A model generated the notes under the pieces. That model saw nothing but the letters and a program-made list of their open reading frames with translations. It made no database searches and was not told where the DNA came from. A DNA stretch of 11,286 nucleotides from Pirellulales bacterium (GTDB lineage: Bacteria > Planctomycetota > Planctomycetia > Pirellulales > JAICIG01). Shown one piece after another: positions 1 to 7,153 of this stretch (position 1 is its first letter; every line of letters starts with the position of its first letter). Position numbers and translations under genes: made by a program. The stretch lies in the NCBI GenBank assembly GCA_025924495.1, contig JAICIG010000262.1:1-11286 (forward strand). The letters are read 5' to 3'.

Positions 1-320
1 CAGCTCGACGCGAAATAGGGCGCGCCATACCAGTAGTATGGATAGACGCCCGGGAAGAAAAGAATCCCGCCGCCGCCATGGTGATGATGGTGGTGACTGA
101 ACGTTGAGCCGGTATTCGCCGAGAATGTCGACGAGCCCGGCATGCTGGCTGCCCCGCTCGCCGGGGCCGAAATCTGATGGCTGTGCGTTATGTGCGGAAC
201 GGGAAGTGCAATCCGCCCCGCAGTCGGCGAATGATGCCCGTGTTGGCCTCGTGCCGTCGTGCTTCCCTGCATCGATGCCAACAGGGCGATCGCAGCGCCC
301 ACAAGTGACGGCCATCGCAT
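1..320 (-). CDS. Secreted histidine-rich protein, 3' part cut off by the window edge
   Basis: The frame is open from an ATG at 320 to the window edge (106 residues, no stop). The N-terminus looks like a signal peptide: Arg2, a hydrophobic stretch at about residues 5-17 and a small-residue region near 20-25, suggesting export. The mature part is rich in His, Ser, Gly and Pro: 12 histidines, including six in a row (76-81, bases 78-95) followed by four glycines, then a Tyr/Pro/Trp-rich segment (VYPYYWYGAPYF). The start is supported by a purine-rich ribosome binding site and by a promoter-like sequence upstream. I know no function or named domain. The His run suggests metal binding, but this is inference; the aromatic Gly/Pro tail resembles low-complexity planctomycete exported proteins. 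I am fairly sure it is a real gene because start, ribosome binding site, signal peptide and compositional change fall in one frame. Confidence 0.72.
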   Translation of the reverse strand, partial: MRWPSLVGAAIALLASMQGSTTARGQHGHHSPTAGRIALPVPHITHSHQISAPASGAASMPGSSTFSANTGSTFSHHHHHHGGGGILFFPGVYPYYWYGAPYFASS

Positions 321-326
321 CGGCTG

Positions 327-336
327 CCTTCCTCCC
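327..336 (-). promoter_or_regulatory. Ribosome binding site of the His-rich secreted protein
   Basis: On the minus strand GGGAGGAAGG lies 6 bases before the ATG at 320 (core GGAGG about 10 bases away). It is one of the few good Shine-Dalgarno sequences in this window and decides the start of a gene that lacks a stop here. Confidence 0.6.
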
Positions 337-355
337 TGATTGCGCAAGTTGCCTT

Positions 356-375
356 AAAGGTCATTATTGACCTTT
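356..375. promoter_or_regulatory. Perfect 8-bp palindrome, probable operator (or hairpin)
   Basis: AAAGGTCA (356-363), loop TTAT, TGACCTTT (368-375): two perfect 8-base arms around 4 bases. It covers the predicted -10 box of the His-rich protein gene, so a dimeric regulator bound here would block transcription. It also lies about 85 bases downstream of the isomerase stop and could form an RNA hairpin, but no T-run follows on the minus strand, so a terminator is less likely. Confidence 0.45.
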
Positions 376-391
376 CGCGCATTGGGGGCAA
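363..391 (-). promoter_or_regulatory. Sigma-70-like promoter of the His-rich protein gene
   Basis: Minus strand: TTGCCC (bases 391-386), 17-base spacer, AATAAT (368-363). The predicted transcript would begin near 356, giving a leader of about 36 bases before the ATG at 320. Two approximate boxes with ideal spacing are only moderate evidence; the position is right. Confidence 0.4.
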
Positions 392-460
392 GCAAACTTT
401 GTCGCGCGGCAACTGATCGCAATGGCAAGCAACGTGAGCCAGGCGGCCGCACAATGCGCC

Positions 461-1278
461 TCAACCCATGCTGGCCTGACCCAGCAGCGTTCGCAGCGCG
501 GTCATACCGATCTCGCTGAGTTGCCGTGCGGGAACGCGCCAGATCTGTGGGTTCATCAGTTCGAGCGAAATGTAGCCTTGATAATTGGCTTGCCGTAAGG
601 CGTCGAGGATCGGCTGCAGTTGAAAGTCGCCGTCGCCGGGCAGAATCCGGTCTGCATCGGACGCTAATTCGCGCGGCATGCCGGCCAGATCGCTGAGCTG
701 GACGTGAAACAGATTCTGCTCGCTCAAATAGCTCAGGTCTTCCGGCTTACTGGGGCCAAGGTAGTAATGAAAAACGTCAAGACAGATGCCTAAGTGAGGC
801 GAACCCGTTTCGGCGACGAGCGCGGCCGCGGTTTGCAGGTTGTTGCCGAACGCGGCCGAGGCTTGGAATTCGAGCGACAATCGCAGCCCTTGTGCGCCCG
901 CTTGCGCGGCAGCCTGCGCGAGCGAAGCCTGCACCCGATCGAGATCTTGCTGCGCGAGCGGCCCGACAGCGTCGAGCGCTACCACCAAGGTCTGAATGCC
1001 CAGCGATTTGAGCAGTTCGAGGCGGCGGCCGAAGTGGTCCCAATGCTCGCGGCGAGCGTCGCCTTGACTGACCAGCAAACCCCCTTGAAAGCTGGCGACC
1101 GGCGCCGCCATCTCGTGCCGTTCCAGCAAGCGGCGTGCATCGTCGACCGAGTGCTGCTCCAGATAAGTTTCCAGCTTGCCCAGCCAGATTTCCATCGCAT
1201 GGCAAGCCCCCGCCGCATAATCTTCGACGTCTTTTTCAAACGACGAATGGAGCGTGCAGACCTGGCTGATGGCGGGCT

Positions 1279-1282
<4 letters not shown>
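461..1282 (-). CDS. Sugar phosphate isomerase/epimerase (xylose isomerase-like TIM barrel)
   Basis: This 273-residue protein matches the AP endonuclease 2/xylose isomerase-like TIM-barrel superfamily, whose members isomerise or epimerise sugars and related polyols using a divalent metal. Likely metal and active-site residues occur at the expected strand ends: Glu138 (LSLEF), Asp169 and His172 (LDVFHYY), His193 and Gln195 (FHVQLSD), the GDGDF turn at 216-220 and Glu241 (SLELMNP). The length is usual for the family and there is no signal peptide, so it should be cytoplasmic. Its ATG overlaps the glyQS stop by 4 bases (ATGA), so it is probably translated from the same mRNA by coupling. The true substrate cannot be read from sequence; hydroxypyruvate isomerase or inosose-type activities are possible. 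The link with glycyl-tRNA synthetase suggests no obvious shared pathway. Confidence 0.85.
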
Positions 1283-2907
<1,625 letters not shown>

Positions 2908-2948
2908 AGGCTGAATTCAGGAGTTAAGAGCCTTAAAGACAGTTCGCC

Positions 2949-2984
2949 GGCGAGCGGGGGGCGTCAGCCCTCTGTTTCCTCGCC
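2949..2984. repeat. GC-rich nested inverted repeat
   Basis: GGCGAG (2949-2954) pairs with CTCGCC (2979-2984), and inside it GGGC (2959-2962) pairs with GCCC (2967-2970) around GTCA. From memory, similar GGGGCNNACGCCCC-type strings recur between planctomycete genes; copy number cannot be shown from this window. Confidence 0.4.
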
Positions 2985-3048
2985 AATCAGCAACGCGCTG
3001 CGCCTCGCGCGACCGCCGCCGCCGCGCTCGAAGCATCGCACTCCGTAG

Positions 3049-3065
3049 GGTGGGCACTGCCCACC
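3049..3065. repeat. Perfect GGTGGGCA-C-TGCCCACC palindrome
   Basis: Two perfect 8-base arms around a single C, preceded by GTAG and followed by TTT. The core resembles a dispersed intergenic repeat I remember from planctomycete and cyanobacterial genomes, where it is often mistranslated as a short open frame. Only one copy is in this window. Confidence 0.5.
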
Positions 3066-3221
3066 TTTCATCATAGGGGACCTGAGCCGCTCTTCTCGGC
3101 CGCATTCCAAGCCTCGCAGTGTACCGCCGCACGGGGCGATTGGTCTATGGGGCAACCGTATGGTCAGCCGCTGCTGTCCGCCAGAGGTCAAAGCTCATTC
3201 GATGAAAGGCGCACTACAGTT

Positions 3222-4001
3222 TCACCTGATGCTCCAGTTATCAAGTTCCAGCTCCGGCACGATCGAAAAGCGATCGACTCGAGCTGCGACCTCGATATCG
3301 TGATCGAGACCAACGTCGATCAAGTTGCGGCCGCCTTGCGAGTGGCGAAGCTCTTGGGCCAAAGCAGCGCTCTCGCGCGCGACCGCATCGGCGCCATTCA
3401 ATGGTTCGACATGGTTCGCCGCCCGCAGGTTCAGATAACTTTCGCGAGCGATCCGGCAAGGATCGTTCTGCTCTGGCTCGCTCCCGGGTAGCTCGCTCAA
3501 CAGCGTATGGGCCACTCGGCCTGCGAGCAGTACATCCTCGCGCGTAATCTCTCCTTGCGTGCCGGCGCAGAGTAAATGAACCTGGTGTTCCCCGAGCAAA
3601 GCCGAGGCGACGGCTGATGCGTTCACAAACGCCCCGATCAGCACGCGCTTCGCCTGGCGGCAGAGCATCATGGCCCGGGTGCCGTTGGTGGTGGTCAAGA
3701 CGACCGTTTTCCCGCCGACGGTCGCTCGGTTGTATTCTTCGGGCGAATTGCCCAAGTCGAAGCCATCGATCTTCACGCCGCCGCGTTCGCCGCCGAGCAG
3801 GGCCGTTCCTTTCGGAAATCCGGTCGCCACGCGCCGCGCCTCGTCGATCTCCAGGCAAGGAATCACCTCGCAAACCCCGGCAACCAAGGCATGCACGATC
3901 GTCGTCGTCGCCCGCAGCACGTCGATGACCAACACAGCGCCGTCGGCAAGTTCGTCGGTGCTGGTCAAGGTTGGCAGAAAATGGACTTTCAGCGTTTGCA
4001 T
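3222..4001 (-). CDS. comB: 2-phosphosulfolactate phosphatase family protein (ComB)
   Basis: This 259-residue protein belongs to the ComB family. In methanogens ComB removes phosphate from 2-phosphosulfolactate, a Mg-dependent step of coenzyme M synthesis. Family signatures are in order: VLVIDVLRATTT (23-34), LLGGERGG and the DGFDLGNSPEEY block (68-90), KTVVLTTTNGTRA (98-110), a CAGTQGEITREDVLLAG block (145-161) and a C-terminal GLDHDIEVAA (231-240). The length is normal. The frame is open back to 4091, but the ATG at 4001 begins the conserved part and matches a promoter ending 6 bases upstream. No other coenzyme M gene is present, so the bacterial role may be sulfolactate or another phosphate ester; this is inference. 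The gene is divergent from the menaquinone group and appears to be transcribed alone. Confidence 0.85.
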   Translation of the reverse strand: MQTLKVHFLPTLTSTDELADGAVLVIDVLRATTTIVHALVAGVCEVIPCLEIDEARRVATGFPKGTALLGGERGGVKIDGFDLGNSPEEYNRATVGGKTVVLTTTNGTRAMMLCRQAKRVLIGAFVNASAVASALLGEHQVHLLCAGTQGEITREDVLLAGRVAHTLLSELPGSEPEQNDPCRIARESYLNLRAANHVEPLNGADAVARESAALAQELRHSQGGRNLIDVGLDHDIEVAARVDRFSIVPELELDNWSIR

Positions 4002-4007
4002 AGTCCT

Positions 4008-4035
4008 ATGATAGGCCGCCGGACTCAAATGCAAA
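4008..4035 (-). promoter_or_regulatory. Candidate comB promoter giving a leaderless mRNA
   Basis: Minus strand: TTTGCA (4035-4030), 16-base spacer, TATCAT (4013-4008). The -10 box ends 6 bases before the ATG, so transcription would begin at or next to the start codon. An AGGA at 4007-4004 is too near the ATG to be a good ribosome binding site. Confidence 0.35.
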
Positions 4036-4113
4036 GACGAGCGGGAGGCATGGGGCTCCCTATCTGCGATTCGAACGGAGGTTGACGCCACCGGCTCGCC
4101 AATTTGTTAGCTC

Positions 4114-4141
4114 GCGAAGCGCCTCGCGGTTGTGGCTTCGC
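4114..4141. promoter_or_regulatory. 7-bp inverted repeat around the -35 region of the UbiD-homologue gene
   Basis: GCGAAGC (4114-4120) and GCTTCGC (4135-4141) are perfect arms separated by 14 bases. The right arm abuts the proposed -35 box, as an operator might. Arm-to-arm spacing is about two helix turns. A chance match in GC-rich DNA is possible. Confidence 0.3.
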
Positions 4142-4157
4142 CAGGTGCGGCTACAAT
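4130..4157 (+). promoter_or_regulatory. Sigma-70-like promoter of the menaquinone gene group
   Basis: TTGTGG (4130-4135), 16-base spacer, TACAAT (4152-4157). Expected transcript start is near 4164, about 39 bases before the ATG at 4203. This position argues against the longer open frame beginning at the TTG at 4104. Confidence 0.45.
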
Positions 4158-4202
4158 CGGCCTCATCGATTTCTATTGCGAATGTGCGCGCCGCCCAAGT
4201 CT

Positions 4203-5642
4203 ATGCCTGCCAACTCGCTGTCCGACTTCCTGGAAGAGCTGGAACAGGCGGGCGAATTGGCGCGGGTCGGCGCCGAAGTCGATGCCGAGCTGGAACTGGC
4301 CGCCATTGCCGATCAAATGGCGAAACAAAACGGCCCGGCTTTGCTGTTCGAACGCGTCAAAGGACATCACCCGCCGGTCGTGGCTAATTTACTGGCGAGC
4401 GAATCGCGTCTCTGCCGGGCGCTCGGCGTCACGACGCTTGATGACTTGCCGCAAAGGCTGTTTGGAGAACCGGCGACGGCGGCCGGTTGGTTCGACCGCA
4501 TCAAAGCCGGCTCGCTCTTTTCGACCCCGAGCAAGCAGGCGACAAGAACGGTCCGCAGCGGCGTTTGTCAGCAAGTGGTCAAGCTGGGGCGCGACGTCAA
4601 TCTGCTGGAGTGGCCGGCGCTGCGATCTTGGCCCCTTGAACAGCGCCGCTCGATCACGGCAGGGCAGACCTTGACGCAACACCCAAGCACGGGCGACCGT
4701 AAACTGGAAGCGACATGCTTGGAAATTGTTGATCGCTCGAAACTCGCCATCCATTGGCATCGTTATCACGCGGGTCCGCAGCATTTATCACTGTACGCCG
4801 CGCGTGGGCAGCGGATGCCTGTGGCGGTCTGGCTTGGCGGCGATCCCGCGTTCTCGGTTGCGGCGGCGGCGCCATTGCCCGCCGAGGTCGACGGCTATGC
4901 GTTCGCCAGTCTGCTTTGTGCGAAGACCATCGATCTGGTCAAGTGCCGCTCACACGACCTGGAGGTTCCGGCGGAAGCCGAAATCGTGATCGAGGGCTTT
5001 ATCGATCCCGAGGAGCCGCTCCTGGCGGCCGGCCCCATCGCCCAGGCCAATGGGCGCTATAGCATTGCTGGCCCTGCGTATCCGCTGAGCGTGACGACGA
5101 TCACCCATCGTACGAACCCGGTGTTTTCCACCACCGTTCCAAGCGGTCCGCCTGGCGAAACCGGCGCCATCCTGCGCGCGATCGAGCGGCTTTGGCTGCC
5201 GGTCGTGAAACACGCAGTTCCCGAACTGGTCGACTATGCATTGGCGGAGCAGGGGGGACCTTACAATCTTGCTATTTTGTCGATCAGGAAAACGTATCCC
5301 GGCCAGGCGCGCAAGGTTGCCAGCGCTTTTTGGGGCCTCGACGCCATGATGTTTGTGAAAATGGTGGTGGTCGTCGATGCCGAGATCGACATTCATCAGC
5401 CGACCCAAGTCGTGCTGGCCGCACTGACTAGCGCCGATCCGCGACGCGACTTCTTCTTTCACGACGGGCCGCCTCATCCGTGGGAGCAGGCGTCTGGCCA
5501 GGCTTTAGGGATTGATGCCACGGCCAAACTTCCCGAAGAATACGCCGGGCCTTGGCCCACCCGGCTAGCTCCCAGCCAAGAGACGGTTGACCAGGTCCGG
5601 GCCCGTTGGTCAGAGTATGGGCTGGGGCCGAAATCAAAGTAG
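4203..5642 (+). CDS. UbiD-family decarboxylase homologue (MqnL-like), active-site residues altered
   Basis: The 479-residue protein has the length and fold signatures of UbiD decarboxylases, which use prenylated FMN made by UbiX: an N-terminal LSDFLEELEQAGEL, a VAVWLGGDPAFSVAAAAPLP stretch (207-226), LVKCRSHDLEVPAEAEIVIEG (245-265) and a C-terminal IRKTYPGQARKVASAFWGLD (361-380). In the futalosine route a UbiD-like protein (MqnL) would decarboxylate the prenylated dihydroxynaphthoate. By hand alignment with E. coli UbiD and fungal Fdc1, the catalytic Arg is Cys172, the metal-binding Asn is Lys167, and the EGP[FY]G[ED] motif carrying both catalytic acids reads AGPIAQ (276-281). So it may be inactive, regulatory or chemically different. 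The start is set by a promoter about 45 bases upstream; no Shine-Dalgarno site is visible, and ATG 4182 is an alternative. It leads the menaquinone group. Confidence 0.85.
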   Translation: MPANSLSDFLEELEQAGELARVGAEVDAELELAAIADQMAKQNGPALLFERVKGHHPPVVANLLASESRLCRALGVTTLDDLPQRLFGEPATAAGWFDRIKAGSLFSTPSKQATRTVRSGVCQQVVKLGRDVNLLEWPALRSWPLEQRRSITAGQTLTQHPSTGDRKLEATCLEIVDRSKLAIHWHRYHAGPQHLSLYAARGQRMPVAVWLGGDPAFSVAAAAPLPAEVDGYAFASLLCAKTIDLVKCRSHDLEVPAEAEIVIEGFIDPEEPLLAAGPIAQANGRYSIAGPAYPLSVTTITHRTNPVFSTTVPSGPPGETGAILRAIERLWLPVVKHAVPELVDYALAEQGGPYNLAILSIRKTYPGQARKVASAFWGLDAMMFVKMVVVVDAEIDIHQPTQVVLAALTSADPRRDFFFHDGPPHPWEQASGQALGIDATAKLPEEYAGPWPTRLAPSQETVDQVRARWSEYGLGPKSK

Positions 5643-5678
5643 GCGCCTGCTCGCCGACGAAACGGCAAAGCAAACAGT

Positions 5679-5703
5679 TAACCGCTGACTTGCTCGGCGG
5701 TTA
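5679..5703 (+). promoter_or_regulatory. Hairpin between the UbiD homologue and ubiE
   Basis: TAACCGC (5679-5685), 11-base loop, GCGGTTA (5697-5703): a perfect 7-bp stem 37 bases after the stop. No T-run follows, so it is at best a partial terminator or an RNA-processing or stability element inside the operon. Confidence 0.35.
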
Positions 5704-5730
5704 GGGCATTAGGCTGGTCCAAAGTAAAGG

Positions 5731-5746
5731 CTGAGTTCGCTCTCAG
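5731..5746 (+). promoter_or_regulatory. Small hairpin in the ubiE leader
   Basis: CTGAG (5731-5735), loop TTCGCT, CTCAG (5742-5746), ending 16 bases before the ubiE ATG. It could mask the ribosome binding region. A 5-bp stem may arise by chance. Confidence 0.25.
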
Positions 5747-5762
5747 ACAGGCAATTTCGTTC

Positions 5763-6473
5763 ATGGTCGTCGATAAATCGGAAGCGCGCGTGCGGCGAAT
5801 GTTCGGCGAAATCGCCGGCCGCTACGACTTCCTCAATCACCTGCTGTCGCTCAATATCGACCGCTATTGGCGCTGGCGAACGGTGCGGCACGTTCCCCCG
5901 ACCGCGGACGGGCCGATTCTCGATCTCTGCACCGGCACGGGCGACCTGGCGTTAGCCTATCACCGGGCCAGCGGCGGCCGGACCAAAATCGTCGGCGCCG
6001 ACTTCTGCCACCCGATGCTCGTGGTGGGAGAAGGCAAGCGGCAAAAAGCGGGGCTGAACGGACAAGTCTCTTTTGTCGAGGCCGACGCTCAGCGGCTTCC
6101 CTTTCCTGACAATTATTTCTCGATCGTCTGTGTCGCATTCGGTCTGCGCAATGTCACCAATACCGACCAGGGCCTAAGTGAAATGACGCGAGTTTGCCGT
6201 CCGGGCGGCAAAGTCGCGGTGCTCGAGTTTTCGCATCCGCGCTGGCAGCCCTTTAAGGCCGTCTATGGCTGGTACTTCCGCCACATATTGCCGCGCATCG
6301 GACAGGCCCTGGCGCGAAATCGCCAAGAAGCCTATAGCTACTTGCCGGCCAGCGTGGGCGAATTCCCCTGCGGAGAAGCCTTGGCCGATCGCATGCGAGC
6401 CGCCGGGCTGAGCGAAGTGAGCTACCATCCATTTACGCTCGGCGTGGCCACGTTATATGTAGGCGTCAAATGA
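5763..6473 (+). CDS. ubiE: Menaquinone biosynthesis C-methyltransferase (UbiE/MenG/MqnG)
   Basis: The 236-residue protein is a SAM-dependent C-methyltransferase that converts demethylmenaquinone to menaquinone, the last ring modification. It shows both UbiE/COQ5 signatures: YDFLNHLLSLNIDRYWRW (21-38) and RVCRPGGKVAVLEFS (143-157). The SAM-binding motif I is ILDLCTGTGD (52-61), followed by the acidic strand end GAD (78-80) and DAQRLPFPDNYFS (108-120), the usual UbiE pattern. Length is normal. The ATG at 5763 begins just ahead of the conserved region; only a weak purine stretch lies upstream. Its stop overlaps the ubiX start (ATGA), so the two are translationally coupled. In this setting the substrate is a menaquinone precursor, as no ubiquinone hydroxylase is near. 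Confidence 0.95.
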   Translation: MVVDKSEARVRRMFGEIAGRYDFLNHLLSLNIDRYWRWRTVRHVPPTADGPILDLCTGTGDLALAYHRASGGRTKIVGADFCHPMLVVGEGKRQKAGLNGQVSFVEADAQRLPFPDNYFSIVCVAFGLRNVTNTDQGLSEMTRVCRPGGKVAVLEFSHPRWQPFKAVYGWYFRHILPRIGQALARNRQEAYSYLPASVGEFPCGEALADRMRAAGLSEVSYHPFTLGVATLYVGVK

Positions 6474-7150
6474 AGTCCAACTTTGTTCTTGGGATCACCG
6501 GCGCCAGCGGAGCAATTTATGCCGTCCGCCTGCTCGACGTGCTGCTGGCCAGCGGTTGCAACGTGCAACTTTCGATCAGCCCCGCAGGTCAGACCGTGCT
6601 GGCACAAGAGCTGGGCCTGACGATCGACTTGGAAAAATTCTTAATCGAACAATTGCTGCCGGATCAAGAACGAACGGCGGATAGCCAGGCGAATCCACTG
6701 CTTAAGGAAGTGCTCCGCCGTACCGGCTCGCATCGAGGCGTGCGTTCCGCAGAGCAGCGAGGCATGCTTCATTATCATCATTTTCGCGACCTGATGGCGC
6801 CCATGGCCAGCGGCTCATGGCTCACCTCGGGCATGGTCGTTTGTCCTTGTTCGGGCGGAACTTTGAGCGCGATCGCCCACGGCGCCTCGGAAAACCTGAT
6901 CCATCGCGCCGCGGACGTGCATCTCAAGGAGCGCCGCAAGCTGGTGCTCGTGCCGCGAGAGACGCCGCTGTCGATGATTCAGCTCGATAACATGCGCCGC
7001 ACCGTCGAGGCCGGCGCCGTCGTGCTGCCTGCGATGCCGGGTTTTTATCACGGCGCAACATCGATCCGCGACCTGGTCGACTTTGTCGTGGCGCGGATCT
7101 GTGATCAGCTGGGCGTCGAACATTCGCTCATGCGGCGATGGGGAGAATAA
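6470..7150 (+). CDS. ubiX: Flavin prenyltransferase UbiX (MqnM-like)
   Basis: UbiX joins a dimethylallyl group to FMN to make prenylated FMN, the cofactor of UbiD decarboxylases. The 226-residue protein shows the N-terminal flavin-binding GITGASGAIYAVRLL (8-22), the MASGS stretch (112-116), the PCSGGTLSAIAHG loop (126-138), RAADVHLKERRKLVLVPRETP (146-166) and PAMPGFYH (187-194). It is about 30 residues longer than usual UbiX; the extra lies between ELGL (47-50) and the RDLMAPMASGS segment (106-116) and is charged (QERTADSQANPLLKEVLRR). It starts inside the ubiE stop codon and ends 3 bases before mqnP. Lying in one operon with a UbiD homologue fits a cofactor-supply role, although that homologue's active site is altered, so another UbiD elsewhere may be the client. 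Confidence 0.93.
   Translation: MKSNFVLGITGASGAIYAVRLLDVLLASGCNVQLSISPAGQTVLAQELGLTIDLEKFLIEQLLPDQERTADSQANPLLKEVLRRTGSHRGVRSAEQRGMLHYHHFRDLMAPMASGSWLTSGMVVCPCSGGTLSAIAHGASENLIHRAADVHLKERRKLVLVPRETPLSMIQLDNMRRTVEAGAVVLPAMPGFYHGATSIRDLVDFVVARICDQLGVEHSLMRRWGE
7140..7146 (+). promoter_or_regulatory. Ribosome binding site of mqnP within the end of ubiX
   Basis: GGGGAGA lies inside the last codons of ubiX, 7 bases before the GTG at 7154. It supports GTG rather than an internal ATG as the start. Confidence 0.5.
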
Positions 7151-7153
7151 AGA

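Larger units (their letters stand above)
2908..3221. other. 314-bp intergenic region with palindromes, 5' side of glyQS
   Basis: No convincing gene. It must hold the glyQS promoter (minus strand), but I see no clear -35/-10 pair and no T-box leader. It holds a GC-rich hairpin zone (2949-2984) and the perfect palindrome at 3049-3065. Short open frames here, such as minus 2964-3191, read through these repeats and look like repeat translations. Confidence 0.5.

Noticed and set aside
2964..3191. 75-codon minus-strand open frame upstream of glyQS
   Set aside because: It translates the palindromic repeat zone, and no start signal or family similarity is seen.
4051..4080. tRNA-like T-arm on the minus strand (CTCCG-TTCGAAT-CGCAG) upstream of comB
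   Set aside because: Only 4 of 5 stem pairs form, the distance to a CCA-like end is 10 bases instead of 8, and no matching acceptor, D or anticodon arm is found upstream. It may be chance or a very short tRNA remnant.
4002..4091. Longer start (GTG at 4091) for comB
   Set aside because: The extra 30 residues lack family similarity and cover the divergent intergenic region; the ATG at 4001 starts the conserved part.
4104..4202. Longer start (TTG at 4104) for the UbiD homologue
   Set aside because: It would cover the likely promoter at 4130-4157, and the added residues do not look like UbiD; the conserved family N-terminus begins at the ATG at 4203.
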